NCBI GenBank assembly: GCA_033064195.1
Contig: JARBJD010000019.1
Coordinates: 248,001 to 312,000 of the forward strand
DNA: 64,000 nucleotides
Direction of reading: 5' to 3'
Source of the DNA: Blattamonas nauphoetae
Lineage: Eukaryota; Preaxostyla; Oxymonadida
This document shows, piece after piece, positions 54,686-64,000 of the stretch; the first letter of the stretch is position 1, and every line of letters starts with the position of its first letter. The notes under the pieces were generated by a model. That model did no database searches and had not been told where the DNA came from. It saw only the letters and a list, made by a program, of their open reading frames with translations. A program made the position numbers and the translations under genes.

Positions 54686-57600
54686 ATGATCGTCCTGGCA
54701 TTTGTTCTCCTATTCTCCAAGACAGTGAACTGTGATGTGTCTCAATCCATTCGTGGCCTCATCAGACAATATCCAGAACTCAGACCATGGTTTCCTAGCG
54801 TCAATCACAGATTCTCCTCAAACTCAAGTCCATATCTCTCCCGTCCCTTCTTTGACACGTCAAAAACTGTGTTTAACGCCACAGACTTCATTAGTAGCAA
54901 CGATGGTATGTGACTCTTTTTTCTCTCAACTCATCTTTCCAAGGCGAAGAATGCACTGACCGCGATATCATTGCCCTGTATAGCAACTGTGTGGATAAAA
55001 AACGTGCTGTTGCATTTGTGTACAAAAGTGGTTGTACTCCTCCTAACCCAGATAACATACTTCCACCCCCCATCGTTGGCCAAAGCTGCAACCTGATCTG
55101 CGGAAAAGGCCAATATTATGGTAAAAATGAGTCATTTGGGTGCCATATTTGTCCAGTTGGTAAATATGCATCCGGAACATCCATTTTATACGAAAATTGG
55201 ACAGAGGATAAGAAAAAATTCACCCAAACATCATCCAACCTCGATATTGAATGGGAAGTGAAAGAAAATTATATCACATCGGGGGTAGTTCAAGCACGAA
55301 CTAAGAAGACCCTTAGCACAGAGGTTACCATCTTTATGGAGGAGGGACGTGTTTCCTTCGATTTTTATTCCCCCAAAACTCTCTTCGATTATGGTTACGC
55401 TTCGTTCACGATCGATGGACAAACTGTTTCAGAACTCACAACAAACAAAAGCAGCAAACAACTGATCGCAAACTCTTGGACAACCGTCACATATGACCTC
55501 TCTTTTGGAAAGCACACACTCGCCTGGACTTACGAAGTAACCGACTTCTCATCAGTTGATGTCAGTCTCGCTATTCGTCGGGTTGAAATCACCGGAACTG
55601 TGGGCCTTGTCACCTCATGCTCAACCTGCGAGAAAGGATTCTATTCTGAGAATGGAATCAAAATCACCTGTCCATCTGGATCCTCTTGTGATGATGGCAC
55701 CATAACTCAATGTGAAGCCGGCAAAATGTCACCTCCCGGCTCTTCACGATGCTATACCCTCTCGAAATGCACTCCCGACGATTATCACATCGATTTCACA
55801 GGCACACCAAAGTATGTCCTCAGGAACGACTCACTCTGCGATGCTGAAGGTGTAACCCCTCCGACTATCCCTACCTCTGACAACAAGTGCAATCCTGGAA
55901 TGTATCGACAAGGAGGGACGTGTGTCAAATGTCCCAAAGGAACGTACCGATCAGGCGATATGGCAGACGATAAGTGCCTCGACTGCAAAGCTGGCTACAG
56001 GGCAACCCCTTCCACAATATACTCTTCATTCACAGATAAAGAACTTGATGGGAAGAAGCTTCAGACTTTCTGTGTCAGTAATAACCCCTACGACACCAAA
56101 AACGAAGCCTGCGCAACAAAAGGATTTGAGCCAAAAATGACGAGTCTTTATTCCGGCACTAATCACTTCGGTCCTGTCACTGTGGGACTGAGGATCAACC
56201 TGAAGGAATTTGGGGAAGGAGTTCGAACTTCAGATCTTTTCCAACCAATTTTTGATTCGATCTCGATTAACTTCAGGACAAACATGAAATCTGATTCTTA
56301 TCTGCATTTTGCGACATCAACAGACAATCCTGTCGTCGTCAACAGCATGTCCCAAAGGATCGGAGACGACATCGCAGAACAGGAAATCCTCATTCCACTG
56401 TTCGAAGGTGACGAAGAAATCCTTATTCTTTGGAAGAAAGACGAAAGCTCACGATATCCATCCTTCACAAGGGATGAATCTGACCACCTTGTCCGTGACG
56501 ACCAATACGTGGAAATCACACAAATCGACCTCGCATCTGCCACCAACGGCACTCACGGAGCTTCTCAATGCACAGAATGCCCCAGCGGAACATATGCTGA
56601 GAAGAACAGCGACGTTTGCACGGTTTGCCCACCAGGCACTTTCGCATCGTCTAACGGGTCGTCAACTTGCGCCAAATGCGAAGACGGATCATATGCTGAC
56701 CAGAAAGGGTCGATTAAATGCCGAAAATGCGGAGATCACACAACAATGGCAGAAGACAGGGCGTCCTGCATTAACAACGCAGGGTTATGTGGATTCAAGG
56801 CTGAAGATGGACGAATCATCAATCTTGAGCCGCTGATGGCCAAGCCTGTCACCATTGCTCGCAATACATTCACAAAACCTGCTTCTTATCGCTGGAAACA
56901 CTCTCGCAAAAGTAACGCTGTAACCGAGCCGTGGTCTTTGCCAATTGGGAACACATCCGACACACTCCTCTTCAATCTCTGCAGTGAAGACTTCAGCGAC
57001 GATTTCTGTGTAAACTTCGATCGAACAGTTGTCAAGGCACCAGTTTGTGTGAAGACAGTGTGGAACACAAGCTACGCTGTTGGAAAGGTCGTTGATTGGG
57101 AGCCATGGGGGATCGTGAAAGAACCGAGGGAAGAAGAAGAGAAGAAGCTCGATGTGTTAGAATCCGACACTGCACGAATCTCACCCATTCTCGAACGATT
57201 GCGGCCGATCACTTCAGCTTTCTCTCGCACGGACAGAGCCAGCAACACACAAACAACAGCGTATGGCCTCCAACTGAACTACCTTGATGGTGAACCGTGT
57301 TATTACTACGACGAGAGCAGTGGACAACTTCTGAACAAACCGTACACAACACACATCAACTTCACGTGCCAGCCAGACGAGCCAATCGACAGCAAACCAA
57401 CACCTGCACACGAACTCGGAGACGACTGCTCGTATCGTCTGAATTGGAAGACACCCTACGCCTGCATGCCGTGCATGGAGCGCGATTGGGAGGAAGCAGT
57501 AGGTGTGTGTGTGAATGGTGAACAGAATGTGGTTGTCCTTCGTGATTCGAAAAAGTTATGTGTTGGCGGCTATAATGGAATTCTTGAATATGGAAAAGTC

Positions 57601-57990
57601 CACAACAAGACAGACGGCACACCACTCGACATCCCTGCCGACTACGCTGATCTGACACAATACGTCTACACTGTGTCCTGCCCACGCGTGGCAAGGCTGG
57701 GAATTGTGCCTGTGATCATCTTCTGTGTGTGCTTTGTGATTGCGTTGGCAGTTGTGATTGTCATCGTGGTTGTGCTGTGCCGGAAGAATCGCAAACTCAA
57801 GTTCCAGTTGTTCCAGAAATCAAATGTCGACATTTACACCGACGACATCGGAGGGCAGTCGCATCGAATGCATGGCGAGGAGCTGGAGCCGTTTGAAGAG
57901 GCAAACGAGGAGCAAGGGGGGTTCAGAAGAGAGCCACAGGTGGAATTGAGGAATGAGGAGCAAGACAAGGAACCTACGAGTTCAGTGTAA
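54686..57990 (+). CDS. ELAPOR (EIG121/KIAA1324)-like membrane receptor
   Basis: Exon 1 is 54686-54905, exon 2 54944-57990, with a 38-nt intron (GTATGTG...TTTCCAAG); 1088 residues, close to the roughly 1000 of animal ELAPOR proteins. Order of parts: signal peptide (MIVLAFVLLFSKTVNC); Cys-rich ephrin-receptor-like repeats (CGKGQYYGKNESFGCHICPV, then CTECPSGTYAEKNSDVC and CPPGTFASSNGS); a beta-rich module between the first and second repeat groups (about 165-300); a mannose-6-phosphate-receptor homology region (about 640-890, ending YRLNWKTPYACMPC); one membrane helix (VPVIIFCVCFVIALAVVIVI); and an acidic cytosolic tail of about 75 residues. Animal relatives are endosome-lysosome proteins linked to trafficking and autophagy; that role is carried over by family only. 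It converges on the Cys-rich gene, 124 bp apart. Confidence 0.85.
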
Positions 57991-58114
57991 TGCTATGTAA
58001 CGTCTAATCACACACACATATTCTTGGGTTTGGTTGTTTGCTGAATCGATGAAAACAACGAAAACTGTCGCCAGACAAAAATAAGGGATCCTGAAGTGAA
58101 AGTGGGCTTGGCGA

Positions 58115-60032
58115 TTAAGAACAACGTTGTGGGCACCGATCACAGCATTTGGACAGGCTATCGTCGCATGCTCTGTTGCAGACCCTCTGATCAAGATCAC
58201 AACTAAGGGCCGCTTTCTGTCCAACAGCCGACGATGCACAAACATCAAATTTCACAGAGCAAGTGTTGAGGCAATCTTGATGTTGTTCCTTGCATTGTTG
58301 AGGGCACGTCATGGCTGCGAAAGACGAGGCGAAAGAAGCAGTTTCGTGGAGCATTGCTTCACAATTCTGGCGAGCGAGTCGTCTTTGTTGATAGCAAGTC
58401 ACCTCGCAGCTGATCGCGCAACTGCACTGGTTGAGGCAGGACTGAAAATCGTCCTCTGCTTGGGACAGGCAGACACCATAATCAAACTGAAAGAGGGAAA
58501 TAAGGGGAAATCGGGAAAAAGGGGAGAAAGTGGGGAGAGGCAGAGATCGAAGAGAGATCTGATGGATACTTCAGCATTCTGGAACGGACTGGCTCCAGCC
58601 GGGCAATTCCCAAGGCATTGGATATTCAGTTCGTCGCATGTGAGTTGGCACTGTCTTCTGTCGCTCTGACATTCCATTTCGCAATCAGCACCACTCTGTG
58701 ATCGGCGTTGTCTGCAGCGGTTGATGCATTGGTTTGTGTCTCTATAAGGAAGTAATGTCGTCAAAACAATGCTATACCTGTCGCATTGATCCAGACAAAT
58801 CTGGAATGTGGACCCACACATGACAAGACAGACATCTGATGTGGCGCTGTCACAGTCGAGACCACAACTGACACTCGCAGTTCGACACTAAGAATGAAAG
58901 AGAACAGAAAAATAGAGGATGAAAGAGTGAGAATAACGGAAATTAGGGGATGGATAGGCAAAAAATAATTGTTTTGGGCAAACCTGTTCTCGACAAGTTC
59001 GAAGTAGCTTTTTGCAAGATGCACGATCAACAAGAGGAGGCTGTCCAATTGGAGGGGTAACACATGTCCTGAATCAAGAAAGAGGACAAATAGTGATGGG
59101 TTGCAGAGAAATGATGCGTAAAAGTTGAGAGACAAAACCCGAAATAAAAAGAGATTGGACGTATGGAAATTAAAAATACATATAATCATCGTTACAGAGG
59201 TTAAGACAATGCGATTCATCGTTCTGTTCAGATCGCCAAAATTTTTGTTCAGAAGTTGAGGATCACGAAAAATGACATTTGTTAAAACGTGAATATGAGC
59301 AGAAAAAAGACAAACAAGGCATGCACCGGCACATGCATCAAAAGATGGGATGGAGCATTGGGCTGCACAGGCCGTAAACTGTTGGGTACAGGCAGAATTG
59401 GCATCCTCCTTTCTTTCGTGACTGGGCGAAGGAGATATAGAGAGTTGACAAAAACAGCAAAAACACAATAAAAAAGGGTGAAAAGGCGGAAAGAGCAGAC
59501 CAAAGGGACAATCCTTGAGGTGTGGAGGCTTGGAGCTGACAGCGCTTGAGATCGATGTCTGCCTGATCTATGCATTTTTCCAGCTGGAGTGAGCAGACAT
59601 CCTCACATGAACTTGTCTGCACAGGAGTTGCAGCCTTGATGATATTTAATAAAAATTATCGATTGAAGAGGAGGAAGGAGAAAGTTGAGAGATGTGAAAA
59701 TATTGGTCTATATACCTGCATTTGAGCGAGTTGCACTCCACAATTAACTTCACATTCTCGACGAGACTCTCTGCAGGCAGATAAGCACCCGAGGTCCGAT
59801 GCAGGGCTGAGAAAAAAATGAATTAGGTGAGCGATGGATGAAAAAAGGAAGGTAAATTTTACCAAGACTCGAGGCATGAAAGAAATGCGTTTTCGCATGC
59901 TAATGGGCAGCTAGCGGTTCCAGGACGCTTAGATTTATTTAGTTGAGCGAATACGGAATCTGGTTGAAAGATGTGAATTCATGACAGGATCAGACAGAAT
60001 AGTGGACAAAAGAGGAGGGAATTGAGGAGCAT
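58115..60032 (-). CDS. Secreted Cys-rich repeat protein, ten exons
   Basis: Exons: 60032-59996, 59959-59863, 59806-59716, 59634-59501, 59421-59316, 59223-59180 (44 nt), 59068-58984, 58887-58778, 58741-58570, 58486-58115. All nine introns (36, 56, 81, 79, 92, 111, 96, 36, 83 nt) have GT...AG ends, and phases agree throughout; 415 residues, TAA stop. The first exon supplies a signal peptide (MLLNSLLFCPLF then SVFA). The rest is built of helical hairpins with CxxxC pairs (CPLACENAFLSCLESC, CLSACRESRRECEVNC, CINRCRQRRSQSGADCEMEC, CNRACDDSLSKCCDRC). No membrane anchor follows, so it should be secreted or luminal. The fold resembles helical Cys-hairpin proteins, but I recognise no named family. The start exon is the least certain part. 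Confidence 0.75.
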
Positions 60033-60205
60033 TCGAAGCGTTTATGTCACTGAGCAGGCGGTCTTCGACTGTAGTCGAGTCAACATGTCGATTGATGTCT
60101 GTAAATCAGCCCATATTTCATGTTATCAATGCAATAAATTGAAGGAAATCCGGAATTAAAACGAATGAAACGAGACAATAAATTAGAAAACGAATGATGA
60201 TTTGT

Positions 60206-62046
60206 TTAAATATCTTTGTCTCTGTCTGCATCCATGTGAGTGGAGCTGTTCTTGTGTTGGACAGATTCCGTCCGACACCAGAAACAACAGAGGAAAATCA
60301 GGATTATTGCAAGGATAATGGGAGAAAGGAAGATGACAATCATCTTGAAATTGTGTGAAGGACAAAAGAAGGCAGACTGTTTTTGACGTGTCGAATCTGA
60401 TGGACAGTGACTCGATCGCGATATCGATAGGGTTAAATCGTGCATCAGACGGACGATATCGAGATTTTGACGGAGGAAGCTACAAGAGAGAATTTAGGGT
60501 GAGGAAGCGACAGACAGATCCATTCTTGACTGATTCTATGAAATCGATGGATTTTTCGAGAGTCCATTCTGAATCGCAATGACGTGTGGTCCAATTAAGG
60601 CTATGAAGTTGATATGAATAGATTATCCATGCAGAAAGAACAAAAATGATGATTTGATTGTCATCATGAAAAAAGAGATACTGGCTCTCAAAATTCACCA
60701 CGAATATATTAGGGGTACATAGAGAGGGAATTTTGAGGTATTCCGGCAAAATTTCCCAGAAATCACTGTCAATCGTTGAGAAGATGAGGCTCTCATCCGA
60801 AAAGTAGTGGAGGCGGAGAGAAGTAAACACATCCAGAAATCTAAAATGGGAAATTGAGATTGAATATGCACAATGAGCAAGAAAGGATGATTACTGTTTC
60901 GTTTCTTCTCCCTTTCTTCCACTGAAGCGCCCCAAAACGAATTTTCTTGGTCCGATGGGCATTCGGGTAAATTGTGGTGAAAATGGACACAGATCAGGAA
61001 ATTCATGTCCCTGGAACCACATTTCAAGTTGGGGGAGTGATGGACATTCAAATCTGTGTCGATTGAAACTGGTTTGTTCTTGTTCTGTCGCATTGGAGGA
61101 AGAAGGAGAGATATGATCTCTCTTATCGACTAGCATGATGTCTGAGAATGGATGAACGAATGATGTTTGGTTAGATACGGAAAAGATGAGAGAAGGAGAT
61201 GTGTCGATTTGTTTTGCCCAAAATTGTTGGCATGCAGTTTCAAAATCTGATAACAGCTCATGTGAAACTTTCAATGTGTTGGAGAGGAACGAATACACTG
61301 TTTGTTCTGTTTCAAGCTCTTTATTTAGGGTCGGGGTTTGATCCGGCCATTCCAAATGAAAGAAAAGTGCGATTGAATTGAACTTGGCCTCAGCAAACTG
61401 CTGAAACGGTATAGGAATTGTCGAATTGACATCAGAAGAAGGCCTTGGAGACGGCGTAACAATAAGGAAGTGAGATCGAGGTGATGGTTGGAAGAAAGGA
61501 GAATGTGGGTCGCTGTAGTTTAATGAAACAATTGGAGTCTGATGAATTTTGTGAGTCCATTGTCGAAGATTGATGAGGTCGTATTCATCTTCGAATCGAG
61601 CAGCTTCAACGCCTGAAAGATGGAACACAAGAGATGGTGATAACGAATGAAGAAAGCGGGAAGGTTGAACCGTCTTTGTAATATATCAGTTCAGGAAACT
61701 TCGTAACGTTCAGATTTTGGCATGATTCTTTGTAGGATTCGCAATCAAACTCGGCAGCTTTGACACCCTGCGGAAGTAAGACAGACAGCTGATCAAACGT
61801 CGGCTTAACACGACGGCACTTAGGGCACCTATACAGTACATGACGATAAAGACATTAGAAATACCAGGGGGCATAAAAACGCTGAGAAGTTGTGTTGAGG
61901 GTGAGAAAGAGGGTGCAGGGACAATATGAATGAATAAGCCAAGAGAAGAGACACACCACTCTACATGAGAGAGCAGGGGGAAGATAAGATAAGATGATTG
62001 GGAACAGACACGATGAACAAAGAATAGATGACGAACAGAGTTTCAT
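60206..62046 (-). CDS. TMX/PDI-like transmembrane thioredoxin
   Basis: Exons: 62046-61957, 61881-61865 (17 nt), 61828-61671, 61612-60895, 60840-60516, 60479-60378, 60343-60206; 515 residues, TAA stop. The active site is RFYAPWCPKCRRVKPTF, the FYAPWCxxC of protein disulphide isomerases with a CPKC pair. It is followed by AAEFDCESYKESCQNLNVTK and FPELIYYKDG, the usual thioredoxin strand with cis-Pro. Further PDI-like domains (about 120-420) lack a second CxxC. A membrane helix (MIVIFLSPIILAIILIFLCC) and a short tail ending DADRDKDI complete a TMX3-like layout, acting in the ER on disulphides. The 75-nt stretch 61956-61882 is open in frame, so exons 1 and 2 might instead be continuous. N-terminal signal peptide: MKLCSSSILCSSCLFPIILS. 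Confidence 0.7.
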
Positions 62047-62122
62047 TGACAAGGTGAGCTTCCGAAAACAAAAAAAGAGTGAGAAGAACGAGTGATGTCA
62101 TCGTATCTGAGAAGATGAGTCG
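62047..62122. promoter_or_regulatory. Bidirectional promoter region (76 bp)
   Basis: Separates the start codons of the TMX-like gene and the two-pass membrane gene. No recognised motif; inferred from spacing, and dependent on the start chosen for the TMX-like gene. Confidence 0.35.
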
Positions 62123-63287
62123 ATGAACAGGTCTGATTTGAGGAGATTAAGAAGATGGAGCGGATCCTCCCAACATTCATTTCTTTTCCCGATGACCTTT
62201 GAAAATCGTATTTATCATAGCCCACGTGATCGTCTTCAACTAAAAAGTCTGCTTTTTGTCTTATATCATTTTCCCCAGCAAGATGCAACCCGTGTCCATC
62301 AATCTACTGCTTGCTCGGCCTTTGTGCAGTCGGAGGCGGGGTGTATGCCATGGCCAGGTTTGACATGTGGTACCTTTCGGCGGTGTGTTTCTCTTTTAAT
62401 TATGTCTCCTCTTAGGCTGTCTTCACTCCTCTCGTGTTCGTACTGGCATTCATTGTTTGTTATTTCACGGTTGAAGGCTCCGCAGCTTCAACACCTTATT
62501 ATTCTCCTTTTTCCTGACGTTCTATTGTTGAATATCTTCTGATTTTTTTCTGCTCATCTCTGCCATCAATCTGATCTCTTTTTTTCAGAACATTCTCATT
62601 ACACACCTTACCACAACTACAATCACCCTCGATCCTGTTAATGATGAATTCACATTCAGAGTGACCCCATCGTTGTTCTCTCGTCTGTTCTGTAAGAAGG
62701 AAACATTCAGTCGGGAAAAACTCCATGATATTACGATGGTATCATTCACAACAAAACACTCACATGTATCAAACAGACGGAATCCGTATGATGAAGACGG
62801 GAGACTCTTAGTGGACCCGCGAAATGGAAAGAAAACACACGCTCGGATGAAGTGTCGATTGCACACCACAATTCAGAAATACATTTGTTCGCAATATCTC
62901 TCATTCGAGGAACTGCAAGTGTTGGTTGATTTTGTTCATGAATATCGCGGATGGGCAATGCAAAACGGATTAGTGAATCCTCTATTGGTTCCCGCAAATT
63001 TCAGAGAATTACTCGCTCAACGTGCCGAGCCAGCAGCTGAACTGCCCAATAGAATGAACGCCCAGGCGCCTTATATGGCTGGGTCTGACTCAGCAGAGCT
63101 GAATTCGTTGTATTCCTATCGTCCGCCGCTGCCATCTCAAAGCGACTCTTATGCTCCTGCTTCTCTGCCTCCGTATGCGTATGCCCCTGCTCCGGCAACA
63201 GGACAACCTGATGTCACCACTTCTTATCCCGCCGACCCACCAAGTTCGCTGCCTTTGAAAGATGAAGATGAACCAGATGTGTTTTAA
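62123..63287 (+). CDS. Two-pass membrane protein with cytosolic beta domain
   Basis: Exons 62123-62246, 62279-62382, 62416-62469 and 62589-63287, with introns of 32, 33 and 119 nt, all GT...AG; 326 residues, TAA stop. Splicing turns broken frames into a clean start (MNRSDLRRLRRWSGSSQ) and two adjacent hydrophobic helices (YCLLGLCAVGGGVYAMARF and AVFTPLVFVLAFIVCYFT). These are followed by a beta-rich region (TITLDPVNDEFTFRVTP, then KLHDITMVSFTTKH) that looks like a PH-type sheet, a helix (SFEELQVLVDFVHEYRGW) and a Pro/Ala/Tyr-rich acidic tail (PPYAYAPAPATGQPD...DEDEPDVF). The helices-plus-PH-like layout occurs in several small membrane protein families; I cannot name one. Confidence 0.7.
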
Positions 63288-63529
63288 CGGGTGAATGCTA
63301 TTTGACTCTTAAATAGCTCTATGTTTGTGCTTTCTTGGTTTTCCATGTGTTTTATTGGTTTATTCATCATTTTCTGTGTCATTGATGTGTTGAGATTCGG
63401 ATCTTGTTTCTTCGTGATTCTCGAACAATCGAAGACACAAATCATTATCAAAATGCACTTTGAGAGAAATAAACGTGATAATCAAGATGTGAAATCATTA
63501 TTGTGGGAATCAAGACAGTGAAGTGAATG

Positions 63530-64000
63530 TCACTCTTCGGGCCCAAACAGATCCATCCAACTTCGCTCCACCTTCCACTCTTTCTCAATCGTCTTCTTTC
63601 CCTCCGCTGTCTCCTTCGGCGAGATTGCTGTGGGCACGTCGCTCTCCTTCCAGTCCAGCACAGCCACTGAACACTTCCGACCACTCCCAACCACTTCCTT
63701 CTCCTTCTCCTTCCTCTTCCCCCAGCTCTCTCCGCCCTCACCCGCAATCGGTCCTGCCATTGCCAAGTGCTGCCTCACATGCCCTCCTCTCCCCTTCCCG
63801 TCCTCTCTCCGTCTCTTCGGCGTCACCACATTCACCCACTCCCATCCTCCCCCAACCCCCAATCCCTTCCGCCTCTCCCCAACCACTCCCGTCTTCGGCG
63901 TCGGTGCAACTGCCGAGCTCAGCGAACGAGGCTGCGACGACGGAAACACAGACGGGTCGGGGACTCGCTGAAGCGGAATGTGATGGTGAAGACGAAGCGA
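63530..64000 (-). CDS. C-terminal part of a basic, Gly/Lys-rich protein (runs off the edge)
   Basis: The minus-strand frame is open from the right edge to a stop at 63530 (end DLFGPEE). No ATG lies inside it, so the start is beyond the window. The visible part is of low complexity: Ser/Pro near the edge, then GERRKGLGVGGGWEWVNVVT, TPKRRREDGKGRGGHVRQHL and a Lys/Glu-rich end (KKTIEKEWKVERSWMDLFG). No domain is recognisable. The preceding plus-strand gene converges on it, 242 bp apart. Composition alone could also mean a chance frame, but the position fits the compact gene order. Confidence 0.45.
   Translation of the reverse strand, partial: SLRLHHHIPLQRVPDPSVFPSSQPRSLSSAVAPTPKTGVVGERRKGLGVGGGWEWVNVVTPKRRREDGKGRGGHVRQHLAMAGPIAGEGGESWGKRKEKEKEVVGSGRKCSVAVLDWKESDVPTAISPKETAEGKKTIEKEWKVERSWMDLFGPEE

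Noticed and set aside
60051-60098. An alternative upstream exon for the Cys-rich gene (reading DSTTVEDRLL)
   Set aside because: It agrees in phase with the next exon but has no reachable start codon; the exon at 60032 supplies an ATG and a good signal peptide.
45063-63287. A non-standard code with TAA/TAG read as Gln
   Set aside because: TAA and TAG end several well-supported genes here (ELAPOR-like, SPRY, tail-anchored, TMX-like, Cys-rich), so the standard code fits.

Overview
The window is nuclear DNA from a protist with short spliceosomal introns. It fits an oxymonad-like (Preaxostyla) flagellate such as Blattamonas, but that assignment is an inference from gene content, not a search result. 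Three things point there: a TmcB-type polytopic protein with TPR-like repeats, an ELAPOR-type receptor, and a large membrane-anchored beta-helix protein with a broken relative nearby. Many introns can be read directly from GT...AG ends and restored frames; most are 32-119 nt. TAA, TAG and TGA all end convincing genes, so the code looks standard and not the TAA/TAG-reassigned code of some oxymonads.

Layout. From 0 to 10 kb there are two host genes, a Ser/Pro-rich basic protein (minus) and a 1148-residue beta-helix surface protein (plus). They flank a decayed PIF/Harbinger-like transposon that holds a nested hAT-like element. From 9.7 to 44.6 kb is an accessory zone with no gene I would call intact. 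It holds a fold-back mariner MITE, two hAT elements with exact 8-bp target duplications, pogo/Tigger, Tc1/IS630, hAT and MULE transposase remains, and an ABCC-type pseudogene. It also holds a minisatellite of about 2.5 kb, a DIRS-like retroelement fossil split by an element with 530-bp inverted ends that carries ABC-transporter gene pieces, a Tc1/mariner-like MITE, and a second copy of the hAT-like element with different cargo. From 45 to 64 kb the DNA is compact and gene-dense: TmcB-like, a Ser/Pro-rich protein, a small tail-anchored coiled-coil protein, a SPRY protein, ELAPOR-like, a 10-exon Cys-rich secreted protein, a TMX/PDI-like membrane thioredoxin, a two-pass membrane protein, and the end of a basic protein at the right edge.

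How the genes relate. Three pairs in the dense block are head-to-head with only 62, 76 and 160 bp between start codons, which suggests shared promoters. Several of these genes act in the secretory pathway or at the cell surface (ELAPOR-like, Cys-rich, TMX-like, two-pass protein). A functional cluster is possible but not shown.

The most notable signals are the transposons that carry foreign DNA. One hAT-like family has conserved ends on two copies with unrelated interiors. One MULE-like element holds recognisable ABC ATPase exons, a ladder of roughly 19-bp subterminal repeats, and a tRNA-Glu-like stretch inside each inverted end.
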